A stretch of DNA of 64,000 bases from contig WGLL01000005.1 of NCBI GenBank assembly GCA_016125585.1, positions 496,001-560,000 on the forward strand. The letters run 5' to 3'. The position numbers were made by a program, and so were the translations under genes. The notes under the pieces were generated by a model, which had not been told where the DNA came from, made no database searches, and saw only the letters and a program-made list of their open reading frames with translations. Source of the DNA: Caulobacter sp. GTDB taxonomy: Bacteria > Pseudomonadota > Alphaproteobacteria > Caulobacterales > Caulobacteraceae. Below, one piece after another: positions 16,720 to 25,535 of the stretch (position 1 is its first letter; every line of letters begins with the position of its first letter).

Positions 16720-18252
16720 ATGGCATCGAGAAAGACCGGACTTATCGTTGGCGCGGTAGCGGGGGTCGGCGTCGCCGCCGCCGCCATGGCGGGTGTCGGC
16801 TTGCGTATGGCGCCGCCGGCCCAGGGACCGACCGCGGCGGTCAGTCAGCTCCAGACTACGCCGATCAATTTCGCCCCGCCGCCCGGCGCGCCGATGAGCT
16901 TCGCTGACATCTTTGAAAAGGTGTCGCCGGCGGTGGTCTCCATCGATGTGAAGTCCAAGGTCGACCCGGCCACCCTGCGCGGCATCCCTGGCCTGCCCTT
17001 CAGCTTCGGACCCCGCGACGACCAGGGCGACGGCGAAGACCAGGGCGGCGGCCTGCCGCGGCAACAGTCGTCCGGCTCCGGCTTCTTCATTTCCGCCGAC
17101 GGCTATCTGGTGACCAACAACCATGTGGTCGAGGGCGCCGACGAAATCATGGTCACCCTAAAGGACGGCCGTGAACTGCCGGCCACCCTGGTCGGCCGTG
17201 ACGACGGCACCGACCTCGCCGTGCTCAAGGTCAAGGGCAGCGGCTTCACCTTCGTCAGCTTCGAGAACACCGCCAAGCCGCGGGTCGGCGACTGGGTGAT
17301 CACCGTCGGCAATCCCTTCGGCCTGGGCGGCACGGCCACCGCCGGCATCGTCTCGGCCCTGGCGCGCGACATCAATGACGGTCCCTTCGTCGACTTCATC
17401 CAGGTCGACGCCCCGATCAATCGCGGCAACAGCGGCGGCCCGACCTTCGACACCTACGGCCGGGTGATCGGCGTCAACTCCGCCATCTACTCGCCGACCG
17501 GCGGCTCGGTCGGCATCGGCTTCGCCATTCCCGCCGACCTCGCCGACAGCGTCAGCAAGCAGCTGATCCAGAACGGCAAGGTGACGCGCGGCTATATCGG
17601 CGCGACAATCCAGAACTTCACCCCCGACATGGCCCAGGCTCTCGGTCTGGGATCGATCAAGGCCGCTATCGTCGCCGATCTGACGCCGGGCGGACCGGCC
17701 GCCAAGGCAGGTCTGATGCACGATGACATCATCGTGGCGGTCAACGGCAACCCGGTCACCTCCTCCACTTCCCTGACGCGGGAAGTGGCCAAGGCGTCTC
17801 CGGGCGGGCTGCTCAAGCTGGACGTTCTGCGCGACGGCAAGAAGCGGTCGGTCGAAATTCGCTCGGGCACCCGGCCCTCCGCCAAGGAACTGGCCCAGGC
17901 GCTGCAGTCCGACCAGACGGCCCCGGGATCGTCCGGCTCCAAGGGTGATTCCGACGCCGCTCGTCCGGTCGTGCTGGGCATGGCTCTGGGTCCGATCGAC
18001 GCCGCGACCAAGAACCGCCTGAACGTGGACAATGGCGTTCTGGTGGAACAGGTCCGCGCCGACTCCGACGCCGCCGAACAGGGCGTGCGCCGCGGGGCGG
18101 TGATCGTCAGTGTCAACACCCACAAGGTGAACAGCGCCAGCGAAGTCGCCTCCGCCGTCGACGCGGCCAAGAAGGCCGGGCGTCCGACGGTGCTGCTGGG
18201 CTTCTCGGTTTCGGGTTCGACACAGTTCGTTCCGGTGAAGATCCCGGGTTAG
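16720..18252 (+). CDS. Periplasmic DegP/HtrA-family serine protease
   Basis: A Do-family protease of 510 residues with an N-terminal membrane anchor or signal (about 7-30). The catalytic triad is H135 (TNNHVVEG), D165 (DDGTDLAV) and S238 (NRGNSGGP), all intact. Two PDZ domains follow (about 290-385 and 405-505), and a Ser/Gly/Asp-rich hinge separates them. It degrades or refolds damaged envelope proteins. The adjacent two-component system (18305-20455) may sense envelope stress, a typical pairing in alphaproteobacteria. A 12-bp hairpin follows the stop. Confidence 0.93.
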   Translation: MASRKTGLIVGAVAGVGVAAAAMAGVGLRMAPPAQGPTAAVSQLQTTPINFAPPPGAPMSFADIFEKVSPAVVSIDVKSKVDPATLRGIPGLPFSFGPRDDQGDGEDQGGGLPRQQSSGSGFFISADGYLVTNNHVVEGADEIMVTLKDGRELPATLVGRDDGTDLAVLKVKGSGFTFVSFENTAKPRVGDWVITVGNPFGLGGTATAGIVSALARDINDGPFVDFIQVDAPINRGNSGGPTFDTYGRVIGVNSAIYSPTGGSVGIGFAIPADLADSVSKQLIQNGKVTRGYIGATIQNFTPDMAQALGLGSIKAAIVADLTPGGPAAKAGLMHDDIIVAVNGNPVTSSTSLTREVAKASPGGLLKLDVLRDGKKRSVEIRSGTRPSAKELAQALQSDQTAPGSSGSKGDSDAARPVVLGMALGPIDAATKNRLNVDNGVLVEQVRADSDAAEQGVRRGAVIVSVNTHKVNSASEVASAVDAAKKAGRPTVLLGFSVSGSTQFVPVKIPG

Positions 18253-18258
18253 ACTACG

Positions 18259-18287
18259 AGCGGCGGCTCCGAGTCGGAGCCGCCGCT
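18259..18287 (+). terminator. 12-bp hairpin after degP
   Basis: AGCGGCGGCTCC (18259-18270) pairs perfectly with GGAGCCGCCGCT (18276-18287) around a 5-base loop. No T-run follows, so it may be a factor-assisted terminator, an attenuator limiting read-through into the response regulator that starts at 18305, or an mRNA-stabilising stem. Confidence 0.55.
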
Positions 18288-18304
18288 GATCTGTGGGGCG
18301 GCGC

Positions 18305-18976
18305 ATGCGTATTCTGATCATCGAGGACGACCAGGAAGCGGCCGAGGCCATGCGCCGCGGTATGTCCGAGGCCGGCTATGAGTGCGAGCTGGCCTCCGAT
18401 GGCGAACTGGGCCTGGAGGCGGCTCGGGCCGGAGGCTTCGATGTCCTGATCGTCGACCGCATGATGCCCCGCCGTGATGGCGTCAGCGTCGTCGAGACCC
18501 TGCGCCGCGAGGGGGACGCCACCCCGGTTCTGTTCCTTTCGGCTCTTGGCGAGATCGATGACCGGGTCGTCGGCCTGAAGGCCGGGGCCGACGACTATCT
18601 GGTCAAGCCCTACGCCTTCTCCGAGCTGATGGCCCGGGTCGAGGCCCTGTCCCGTCGTCGCGAGACCGGGGCGGTCTCGACCACGCTCAAGGTCGGCGAT
18701 CTGGAGATGAACCTCCTGACCCGCGAGGTTCACCGCGCCGGGACGGAGGTCGACCTGCAACCCCGGGAATTCCAGCTGCTTGAATTCCTGATGCGCCATG
18801 CCGGGCAGTCGGTGACCCGCACCATGCTGCTGGAAAAGGTCTGGGAATATCACTTCGATCCCCAGACCAACGTCATCGACGTCCACATTTCGCGTCTGCG
18901 GTCCAAGATCGACAAGGGTTTCGACCGCGCCATGCTGCAGACGGTGCGCGGCGCCGGCTATCGGCTCGACCCCTAG
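18305..18976 (+). CDS. OmpR-family response regulator next to degP
   Basis: I use ATG 18305 (opening MRILIIEDD); an in-frame GTG at 18293 adds only GRR. The 223-residue protein has a receiver with phospho-acceptor D51 (LIVDRMMP) and K101, and a winged-helix domain ending with TVRGAGYRL. It is separated from degP by a hairpin and followed, after 72 bases, by a kinase, suggesting a degP-linked envelope-stress circuit. The target genes are not identifiable. Confidence 0.93.
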   Translation: MRILIIEDDQEAAEAMRRGMSEAGYECELASDGELGLEAARAGGFDVLIVDRMMPRRDGVSVVETLRREGDATPVLFLSALGEIDDRVVGLKAGADDYLVKPYAFSELMARVEALSRRRETGAVSTTLKVGDLEMNLLTREVHRAGTEVDLQPREFQLLEFLMRHAGQSVTRTMLLEKVWEYHFDPQTNVIDVHISRLRSKIDKGFDRAMLQTVRGAGYRLDP

Positions 18977-19048
18977 GGTTTGGGCCCGAAGCCGGTGGAT
19001 GACGCCGCGCCGGTTCTCGGTGGCGAAAGGGGAGCTGTCAGACCCGCG

Positions 19049-20455
19049 ATGATGAAGCTGCCCCGCCTGTTCCGCACGACAACCTTTCGGCTGACGCTGC
19101 TGTTCCTGGCCCTGTTCGCGGCGGCGGCCGCCGCCTTCCTTGGCTACATCTATGTCGCCACCGCCGGCGAGGTCAGCCGCCGCGCGGACAATGAGATCAC
19201 CCGGGAGATGAACTCCCTGCAGGCGACCTATCGTCAGGGCGGCGTCGCCCTGCTGAACACCGCCATCATCGAGCGCTCGGCCGGCGAGCGGCCCTTTCTC
19301 TACCTGCTGATGGATTCGGCCGGAAAGAAGATCAGCGGCACCATCCCCGCCTCGCCGATGGACGAGACCGGACCCGGTGAAAACTGGGAGCGCTTCACCC
19401 TGACCGACACAGACCCCGACGGCGCGGAGATCCGGCGCCCTGCCCGGGGTCTGCAGAAGCGTCTGTCAGGCGGAGAAATCCTGTTCGTCGGCGCTGACGT
19501 CGGCGAAAGCGAGGCCTTCGTCGTCGGCATCGCCCGGGCTCTCTGGGGCGCCGGGGCCCTGATCATCATACTCGGTCTCGCCGGCGGCATTCTGGTCAGC
19601 CGCAATGTCGCCAGCCAGATGCAGGGCATGACCGAGGCGGTGGCGGCGGTGCGCGGCGGCAACCTGCGGGCCCGGATCAGGGTGCGGGGCGTGCGCGACG
19701 AGTACGACGAGCTGGCCGAGGGGCTGAACGACATGCTCGATCGCCTCGAACAGTCGATGGGCGGCCTGCGCCACGCCGGCGACGCCATCGCCCATGACCT
19801 GCGCTCACCGCTAACCCGTCTGCGCGCCCGGCTGGAGGCCGGCCTGATCGAGGTCGAGAACGGCAAGGGCGACGCGGTCCAGGCCCTGGAGCAGGCTCTG
19901 GTCGACGCCGACAATGTGCTGGCCACCTTCAACGCCGTGCTGGCCATCGCTCGTCTGCAGGCGGCCGGCCGCGCGCCAGACCCCAAGCCCTTCGATCCCG
20001 GCCAGCTGGCCTCTGATATCGCCGAACTCTACGAGGCGGTCTGCGAGGACAAGGGCCTCGACTTCAAGGCCGAGCTGACCCCGCGCCTGACCGTCGTCGG
20101 GGCGCGCGAGATCCTCGCCCAGGCCCTGACCAACCTGCTCGACAACGCCATCAAATATACCCCCGAGGGCGGGGCGGTGATGCTGCGGGTGCGTCGCCGC
20201 TCCTCCGGTGAAGTCGAATTCTCGGTCACCGACACCGGTCCCGGCGTGCCGGAGGAGGATCGCGAGCGGGTCGTGCAGAGGTTCGTGCGCCTGGAAAATA
20301 GCCGCTCCGAGCCCGGGTCCGGCCTGGGGTTGTCCCTGGTCGCGGCCGTCGCGGAGGCCCATGGCGGCAGGCTGGAACTCTCCGAGGGCCCCGGCGTGGT
20401 GGACGGCTTCGGTCCGGGCCTGCGGGTCGCCCTGGTCTTGCCGAGGTCAGACTAG
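19049..20455 (+). CDS. Sensor histidine kinase paired with the degP-linked regulator
   Basis: I choose ATG 19049 (or 19052); the frame extends upstream to 18980 without typical membrane-protein character. The product has 468 residues: TM1 (about 12-36), a periplasmic sensor (37-160), TM2 (about 165-184), HAMP (about 185-235), phospho-acceptor H249 in AIAHDLRSPL, and a HATPase with LLDNAIKY, TDTGPGVP and GSGLGLSLV. The HATPase region is complete. Its partner is almost surely the adjacent regulator. Confidence 0.93.
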   Translation: MMKLPRLFRTTTFRLTLLFLALFAAAAAAFLGYIYVATAGEVSRRADNEITREMNSLQATYRQGGVALLNTAIIERSAGERPFLYLLMDSAGKKISGTIPASPMDETGPGENWERFTLTDTDPDGAEIRRPARGLQKRLSGGEILFVGADVGESEAFVVGIARALWGAGALIIILGLAGGILVSRNVASQMQGMTEAVAAVRGGNLRARIRVRGVRDEYDELAEGLNDMLDRLEQSMGGLRHAGDAIAHDLRSPLTRLRARLEAGLIEVENGKGDAVQALEQALVDADNVLATFNAVLAIARLQAAGRAPDPKPFDPGQLASDIAELYEAVCEDKGLDFKAELTPRLTVVGAREILAQALTNLLDNAIKYTPEGGAVMLRVRRRSSGEVEFSVTDTGPGVPEEDRERVVQRFVRLENSRSEPGSGLGLSLVAAVAEAHGGRLELSEGPGVVDGFGPGLRVALVLPRSD

Positions 20456-20495
20456 AGCGCCTTCCGCTGGCGGCTGCGTCTGTTAGACCTTGGCC

Positions 20496-23378
20496 ATGCC
20501 CCTCGCCGACGCCATCACCCCCTGCGGCCCCGTCATCGACGCGAGGCATGCCGCCCGGACCCGGGAAATCGTTGAATCCGATCTCGGCGCCGGGGCTCTG
20601 GAGGCCGTCTGGCCGGCCCTTGAGCCGATCTTTGGGGCATCGCCTTACCTGTCGGGACTGGCGCGGCGGCGCCCCAGGGCTCTGGCGCTGACCCTGGCGG
20701 CCGAGCCGGCCGAACGGCTGGAGGGGCTGCTGGCGGAGGCGGCGGCTCAGGCCGCTGAAGAAGACGCCGCCCGGGCGGCCAGACTCCTGCGCCAGGGCAA
20801 GGCCGATCTTCACCTTCTCTGCGCCCTTGCCGATCTGGGCGGGGTCTGGGACCTGGATCAGGTGACCGGGGCCCTGTCCCGCTTCGCCGACGCCGCCCTG
20901 GCCTCGGCGCTCGCCCAGGCAGCCCGGGCGGAGATCGACCGGGGTCGATTGCTGGCCCCGACGGACGAGGAGCGTGGGCCGGTCCCGGGACTATTCTGTC
21001 TGGCCATGGGCAAGCACGGGGCCTTCGAGCTCAACTATTCCAGCGACATTGATATTTCGGTCTTCTACGAGCCCGAGCTCATGCCTCTGGGCGAGGGCGC
21101 GGAGCATCAGGACGTCGCCGTCCGCGTCACCCAGCGTCTCGCCCAGCTGCTGCAGGACCGCACCGCCGACGGCTATGTCTTCCGGGTCGATCTGCGCCTG
21201 CGGCCCGATCCGTCCTCGACGCCCCCCGCGGTGTCGGCGCCCTCGGCCTTCAGCTACTACGAGAGCGTCGGCCAGAACTGGGAGCGCGCCGCCTTCATCA
21301 AGGCCCGGGTCGCGGCCGGCGACCAGCAGGCCGGCCAGGCGTTTCTCGACGAGCTGTCGCCCTTCATCTGGCGTCGCAATCTCGATTTCGCCGCCATCGC
21401 CGACATCCATTCGATCAAGCGGCAGATACACGCCTTCAAGGTCGATGACCGCGTCACTGCGGCCGGCGCAGATCTCAAGCTGGGCCGGGGCGGCATCCGG
21501 GAGGTGGAGTTCTACGTCCAGACCCAGCAGTTGATCCTCGGCGGTCGCCAGACGGACCTGCGCTCGCCCCGCACCCTGGACGCCCTGGCGGCGCTGGAGG
21601 CCTCCGGCCATGTCACGGAAGACGCCGGGGCGGTCATGCGGGCCGCCTATACCCAGCTCCGCGCGCTGGAACATCGGGCCCAGATGATTGGCGATGACCA
21701 GACCCACCGGCTGCCCGAGGCCGATGCGGATCGGAAACGCATCGCGGCCCTCTGGGGCCAAGACGCCCTCAAGCCGTTCGACACGGCGGTCAGCGCCATC
21801 CTGCGAAGCGTCAATGAGGTCTATGGCGAGCTGTTCCAGGGCGAGGAGGAGCTGTCCTCGCGGTTTGGCAGCCTGATCTTCACGGGCGTCGAGGATGACG
21901 CCGAGACCCTGGCGACCCTCAAGCGCATCGGCTTCGACGACCCGCCGGCGATCTCCGGCGCCATTCGCGGCTGGCACCATGGGCGCATCGCCGCGACCCG
22001 CACCGCCCGGGGCCGCGAGCTGTTCACCCGCCTGGCGCCCCGGCTTCTCGACGCCCTGCACGATACCGGCGCGCCGAACGCCGCATTCCGCCGATTCGCG
22101 GACTTCTTCGAGCGGCTCAGCTCGGGGGTCCAGGTGCAGTCGCTGTTCCTGGCCCAACCGCGATTGTTCGAGCTGATCGTCCAGGTGATGGCCTTCGCGC
22201 CCCAGCTGGCCCGCACCCTGGCCCGGCGACCGGCCGCGCTGGACGCCCTGCTGGATCCGACCTTCTTCGAACCGTTCGAGACCGGGCAGGGGGAGGCGGC
22301 CCTGGTCATGGCGATGGAGGGGGCTGAAACCTTCGAGGAGATCATGGACGCCGCCCGCCGCCTGCATCGTGAACAGGCCTTCCGGATCGGTTTCCAGGTG
22401 ATTGGCGGAACCGCCAGCGCGGCCGACGCCGGGGCGGCCTTCGCCGACCTGGCCGATCTGTGCATCGCCGGACTGGCGGCCGCGGCGCTGGACGAGACCA
22501 CCCGCCAGGCCGGCGCCTTTCGGGGCGAGGTCGCGGTCATCGCCCTGGGCAAATGCGGCGGCCGGGAGATGACCGCCCGCTCCGATCTCGACCTGATGAC
22601 CCTCTATCTGCCGGCCGGCCCCGCCGAGATGTCGGCCGAGCGCGGCTGGGGCGCCGAGACCTTCTACGCCCGCTTTACCCAGCGACTGATCGCCGCCCTG
22701 TCGGCGCCGACGGCCGAGGGCGGCCTCTATGAGGTGGACATGCAGCTGCGGCCCACGGGCAGCAAGGGCCCGGTGTCGGTCAGCATGAACGCCTTTGAAA
22801 CCTACTACGCCGGCGAGGCGGAGACCTGGGAGATGCTGGCCCTCACCCGGGCGAGGGTCGTCTGGGCCAGCTCGTCGGCCTTCGCGGATCGCTGTCGCTC
22901 GGCCATCGAAACCGCGCTGCGGCGCCCGCGAGATCTGGCCCGAACGGCCAATGACGTGCGGGAGATGCGGGACCTGATCGCTCGCGAACGGCCGCCGGCC
23001 GGCCCCTGGGACCTCAAGCTGGCGCCCGGGGGCATGGTGGACATCGAGTTCGCCGCGCAATTCCTGCAGCTGGCGCATGCCGCCGAGGGCGGTCCACTGC
23101 GTCAGAACACTGGCGAGGCCCTGGCGGCTCTGGCGGCGGCGGGCCTGGTCGGTGAGGCTCCGGCCGCCGTGCTGGAGCAGGCCTGGCGGCTGCAGCAGGA
23201 CCTCAGCCAGCTTCTGAAAGTGGCCCTTGAGGATGGGGCCGACCCGGAACTGGAGCCTCGGGCGCTCAAGGCCCTGCTGGCCCGCGCCGGCGAGGCGGCC
23301 GACTGGAAGACCCTCAAGGCCGGGCTGGCAAAGCGCCGCAAGGCCGCGCGCGCCGCCTATGAAAAACTGGTGGCCTGA
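20496..23378 (+). CDS. glnE: Bifunctional glutamine synthetase adenylyltransferase/deadenylase GlnE
   Basis: A 960-residue enzyme with two nucleotidyltransferase domains. The N-terminal deadenylase half shows NYSSDIDISVFYE, and the C-terminal adenylylating half shows ARSDLDLMTLY; GRGGIREVEFYVQ is the family signature in between. It switches glutamine synthetase off by adenylylating it under nitrogen excess and on again through PII input. ATG at 20496 is preferred over TTG 20490, which lacks a better ribosome site. It lies downstream of the degP-linked kinase by 40 bases. Confidence 0.95.
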   Translation: MPLADAITPCGPVIDARHAARTREIVESDLGAGALEAVWPALEPIFGASPYLSGLARRRPRALALTLAAEPAERLEGLLAEAAAQAAEEDAARAARLLRQGKADLHLLCALADLGGVWDLDQVTGALSRFADAALASALAQAARAEIDRGRLLAPTDEERGPVPGLFCLAMGKHGAFELNYSSDIDISVFYEPELMPLGEGAEHQDVAVRVTQRLAQLLQDRTADGYVFRVDLRLRPDPSSTPPAVSAPSAFSYYESVGQNWERAAFIKARVAAGDQQAGQAFLDELSPFIWRRNLDFAAIADIHSIKRQIHAFKVDDRVTAAGADLKLGRGGIREVEFYVQTQQLILGGRQTDLRSPRTLDALAALEASGHVTEDAGAVMRAAYTQLRALEHRAQMIGDDQTHRLPEADADRKRIAALWGQDALKPFDTAVSAILRSVNEVYGELFQGEEELSSRFGSLIFTGVEDDAETLATLKRIGFDDPPAISGAIRGWHHGRIAATRTARGRELFTRLAPRLLDALHDTGAPNAAFRRFADFFERLSSGVQVQSLFLAQPRLFELIVQVMAFAPQLARTLARRPAALDALLDPTFFEPFETGQGEAALVMAMEGAETFEEIMDAARRLHREQAFRIGFQVIGGTASAADAGAAFADLADLCIAGLAAAALDETTRQAGAFRGEVAVIALGKCGGREMTARSDLDLMTLYLPAGPAEMSAERGWGAETFYARFTQRLIAALSAPTAEGGLYEVDMQLRPTGSKGPVSVSMNAFETYYAGEAETWEMLALTRARVVWASSSAFADRCRSAIETALRRPRDLARTANDVREMRDLIARERPPAGPWDLKLAPGGMVDIEFAAQFLQLAHAAEGGPLRQNTGEALAALAAAGLVGEAPAAVLEQAWRLQQDLSQLLKVALEDGADPELEPRALKALLARAGEAADWKTLKAGLAKRRKAARAAYEKLVA

Positions 23379-23448
23379 CCGGCGACGGAACCTCAGGGGC
23401 CCGGCGTTGAACGGGGGAGGGGCGGGCAGCCCATGGAGACCTGACGTG

Positions 23449-23892
23449 ATGAAGACCTATCTGATTGCCGGCGCGATGCTGGCCCTGACCGCCGGCGCCG
23501 CCAGCGCCCAACCCGGCCCGGGACCCGGCCGGATGGGCGCCCGGCTCGACGCCGATGGCGACGGCAAGGTCACACTGGCCGAGTTCAAGGCCGGCCGGCA
23601 GATGATGCAGCATCTGGACGCCAACAAGGACGGCAAGATTTCCCGGGCCGAGTTCGACGCCCGGCCGCAACGCAAGGCCGGCGCCCCCGAGGGCAAGGGC
23701 CGTGGCGACGGCAGCCGCATGTTCGGCATGATGGACGCCAACAACGACGGCTTTATCGACAAGGCCGAGATGGACAGGATGGCGGAAAAGCGCTTCAGCC
23801 GCATGGACGCCGACGGCGATGGCGTGCTCAGCGCCACCGAACTGCAGGCCGCGCGGCAGGGCGCCCGTGGAATGATGGGTGGCGGCAAGTAG
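23449..23892 (+). CDS. Exported EF-hand calcium-binding protein
   Basis: A 147-residue periplasmic protein: signal peptide 1-20 (ASAQ), then four EF-hand loops at D34-E45 (DADGDGKVTLAE), D57-E68 (DANKDGKISRAE), D96-E107 (DANNDGFIDKAE) and D120-E131 (DADGDGVLSATE). All loops keep the acidic positions 1, 3, 5 and 12. The Met-rich spacers (MFGMMDAN, GMMGGGK) and a basic linker (70-90) are noticeable. The start may be GTG 23446. It probably buffers or senses calcium in the envelope; the ECF sigma gene downstream may be related. Confidence 0.88.
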   Translation: MKTYLIAGAMLALTAGAASAQPGPGPGRMGARLDADGDGKVTLAEFKAGRQMMQHLDANKDGKISRAEFDARPQRKAGAPEGKGRGDGSRMFGMMDANNDGFIDKAEMDRMAEKRFSRMDADGDGVLSATELQAARQGARGMMGGGK

Positions 23893-23915
23893 CGCCATTG
23901 CCCTGGGACGGCTTT

Positions 23916-23963
23916 GGGCGCGACAGTCATGGTCGACTGTCGGTGGCGATGATTGTCGCGCCC
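23916..23963 (+). promoter_or_regulatory. Overlapping palindromes between EF-hand gene and ECF sigma gene
   Basis: GGGCGCGACA (23916-23925) can pair with TGTCGCGCCC (23954-23963), a perfect 10-bp stem, while CGACAGTC (23921-23928) can instead pair with GACTGTCG (23935-23942). The two share bases and exclude each other. They could be an operator, a terminator for the EF-hand gene or an attenuator. The adjacent sigma gene begins at 24015. Confidence 0.4.
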
Positions 23964-24014
23964 ACGACCCTGGCCTCGCCAGGCGAAGTCCGTCGACGGG
24001 AGACCGGGTGAAGC

Positions 24015-24566
24015 TTGAAACAGTCTGGCGGCGATCCGGACGAGGCGCTGGTGGCGCGGGTGGGGCGGGGCGACCAGGCCGCGGTCCAGGCCCTTGTCGC
24101 GCGCAAACTGCCGCGCATGCTGCAACTGGCGCAACGCATGCTGGGCGACGCCGCCGAGGCGGAGGATGTCGCCCAGGAGGTCTTCGTTCGGGCCTGGCGC
24201 CAGGCTCCGCGCTGGATCCCGGGTGCGGCGCGATTCGACACCTGGATGCATCGGGTGGCCCTGAACCTTTGCTACGATCGCCTGCGCCGCCGCCGCGAGC
24301 AGACGATGGCCGAACCGCCGGAGCAGGTCGATACCGGCCCGGCGCCCGACCGCGGCCTGCTGGCCCGGGACACCGGCGCCCGTGTCTCCGCGGCCCTGGC
24401 GGCCCTGCCGGAGCGGCAACGCGAGGCCCTGGTCCTGTGCCATTATCAGGACCTGGGGAATATCGAGGCGGCGTCCCTGATGGGGGTCAGCGTCGAGGCC
24501 TTGGAGAGTCTTCTGTCCCGTGGTCGGCGCGCCCTTCGCGTCGCCCTGGCGGACCTGAGAGAATAG
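24015..24566 (+). CDS. ECF-type RNA polymerase sigma factor
   Basis: A TTG start at 24015 is forced, since an in-frame stop lies two codons upstream, and it follows a GGGAG-type ribosome site. The 183-residue protein has region 2 (AEDVAQEVFVRAWRQA) and region 4 (LPERQREALVLCHYQDLGNIEAASLMGVSVEALESLLSRGRRALR). It begins a three-gene operon with a putative anti-sigma factor and a metal-sensor-like membrane protein, typical of heavy-metal or envelope-stress ECF systems. The group is uncertain. Confidence 0.92.
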   Translation: MKQSGGDPDEALVARVGRGDQAAVQALVARKLPRMLQLAQRMLGDAAEAEDVAQEVFVRAWRQAPRWIPGAARFDTWMHRVALNLCYDRLRRRREQTMAEPPEQVDTGPAPDRGLLARDTGARVSAALAALPERQREALVLCHYQDLGNIEAASLMGVSVEALESLLSRGRRALRVALADLRE

Positions 24567-24567
24567 A

Positions 24568-25005
24568 ATGATGAACAGGATGGATGCGAAGCGGTTCGAG
24601 ACCCTGGCGGAGGCGCACGGCGCCGCCATCGGGCGCTGGCCTCGCGACGATCAGGATGCCGCCTTCGCCTTTCTGGCCGAGGCTCCTGAGGTCGCCCAAG
24701 CCCTTCTGGACGACGCCCGACTGCTGGATGAGGCGCTGGATGAGCTGCGGCCGCCCTCGCCCTCGCTCGCCCTGCGTGACGCCATCATCGCCGCCGCGCC
24801 GGCGGAATCGCGCGGCTGGAGCCTGGGGCGCTGGCTGGCGGGGGCGGGCATTGGCGCGGCCCTCGCGGCGGCCTGCGCGGCCGGGGTGGTGATCGGCGTC
24901 GATATCGCCGCCCCGTCCGGCGCCTCGAGCCTGGACGCGGTCAGCCAGACCGTCGCCGTCGAGGATGACTGGATCGCCCTGCCCGAGATGGAGAGCCAGT
25001 CATGA
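24568..25005 (+). CDS. Putative single-pass anti-sigma factor
   Basis: A 145-residue protein with an N-terminal acidic, Ala/Asp-rich cytosolic part (RFETLAEAHGAAIGRWPRDDQDAAFAFLAEAPEVA), one membrane helix (about 92-112) and a short periplasmic tail. It begins one base after the sigma-factor stop, and its end overlaps the next gene by 4 bases. The membrane layout and coupling to an ECF sigma gene suggest it sequesters that sigma factor. No zinc-binding motif is visible, so this is based on context. Confidence 0.75.
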   Translation: MMNRMDAKRFETLAEAHGAAIGRWPRDDQDAAFAFLAEAPEVAQALLDDARLLDEALDELRPPSPSLALRDAIIAAAPAESRGWSLGRWLAGAGIGAALAAACAAGVVIGVDIAAPSGASSLDAVSQTVAVEDDWIALPEMESQS

Positions 25006-25520
25006 AGCCGCGCGGCCTGATCATCGCCCTGCTGGCGTCCCTGGCGCTGAACCTGTTCCTGGGCGGGCTGATTGTCGGCGGCGCCGTGGTCGCCAGGCGG
25101 GTGGCCGACCTGGCGCCGGCCGCCGCGCCCCAGGGACGGCTGCCGCTCTGGCGGGCTGGCGATGAGCTGCCGGTGCTCAAGCGGCGCGCCTTCAGACAGA
25201 TGTTCCGCAAGGCCGCCGTCAGCAGTCAGGAAGAGCTGCGCGCGTCCCGGCGCATCCGCCGCGAGGCCATCGCCGCCCTCGACTCTCCCGATTTCAACGC
25301 CGAGGCGGTGATCGCCAGGATGGAAGAGGCGCGCCAGACCGACGGCCGGGCGCGGGGCGGGGTCGAGGCCGAGATCATGCGCTTTGCCGCCACGCTTACG
25401 CCGCAGGAGCGATCCCTGCTCGCCGATGGCCTGAGGCGGGCCATGGCCGGCCAGCTGCGCGATCCGCCGCCCCGCGGACAGCCGCGCCGCGGCAGACCGC
25501 CAGAGCCGCCGGAGGGCTGA
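25002..25520 (+). CDS. Periplasmic heavy-metal-sensor-like (Metal_resist/CpxP-type) protein
   Basis: A 172-residue protein with one N-terminal membrane anchor (about 7-30) and an all-helical periplasmic domain rich in Arg, Glu and Ala. Its helices carry the phrases FRQMFRKAAV, RRIRREAIAALDSPDFNAEAVIARMEEARQTDG and FAATLTPQERSLLADGL, matching the Metal_resist / CpxP / CnrX-like superfamily. In such operons this protein senses metal or misfolded protein and controls the anti-sigma factor. The tail is a Pro/Arg-rich disordered stretch. Confidence 0.8.
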   Translation: MKPRGLIIALLASLALNLFLGGLIVGGAVVARRVADLAPAAAPQGRLPLWRAGDELPVLKRRAFRQMFRKAAVSSQEELRASRRIRREAIAALDSPDFNAEAVIARMEEARQTDGRARGGVEAEIMRFAATLTPQERSLLADGLRRAMAGQLRDPPPRGQPRRGRPPEPPEG

Positions 25521-25535
25521 CCGGCGGCGGCTGGC

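Noticed and set aside
20991..23078. 695-residue open frame opposite glnE
   Set aside because: Antisense of a well-conserved gene with GC-rich bias; no domain or start signal.
25501..25535. 7-bp hairpin at the end of the metal-sensor gene
   Set aside because: The stem overlaps the stop codon and has no T-run, so it is too weak to call a terminator.
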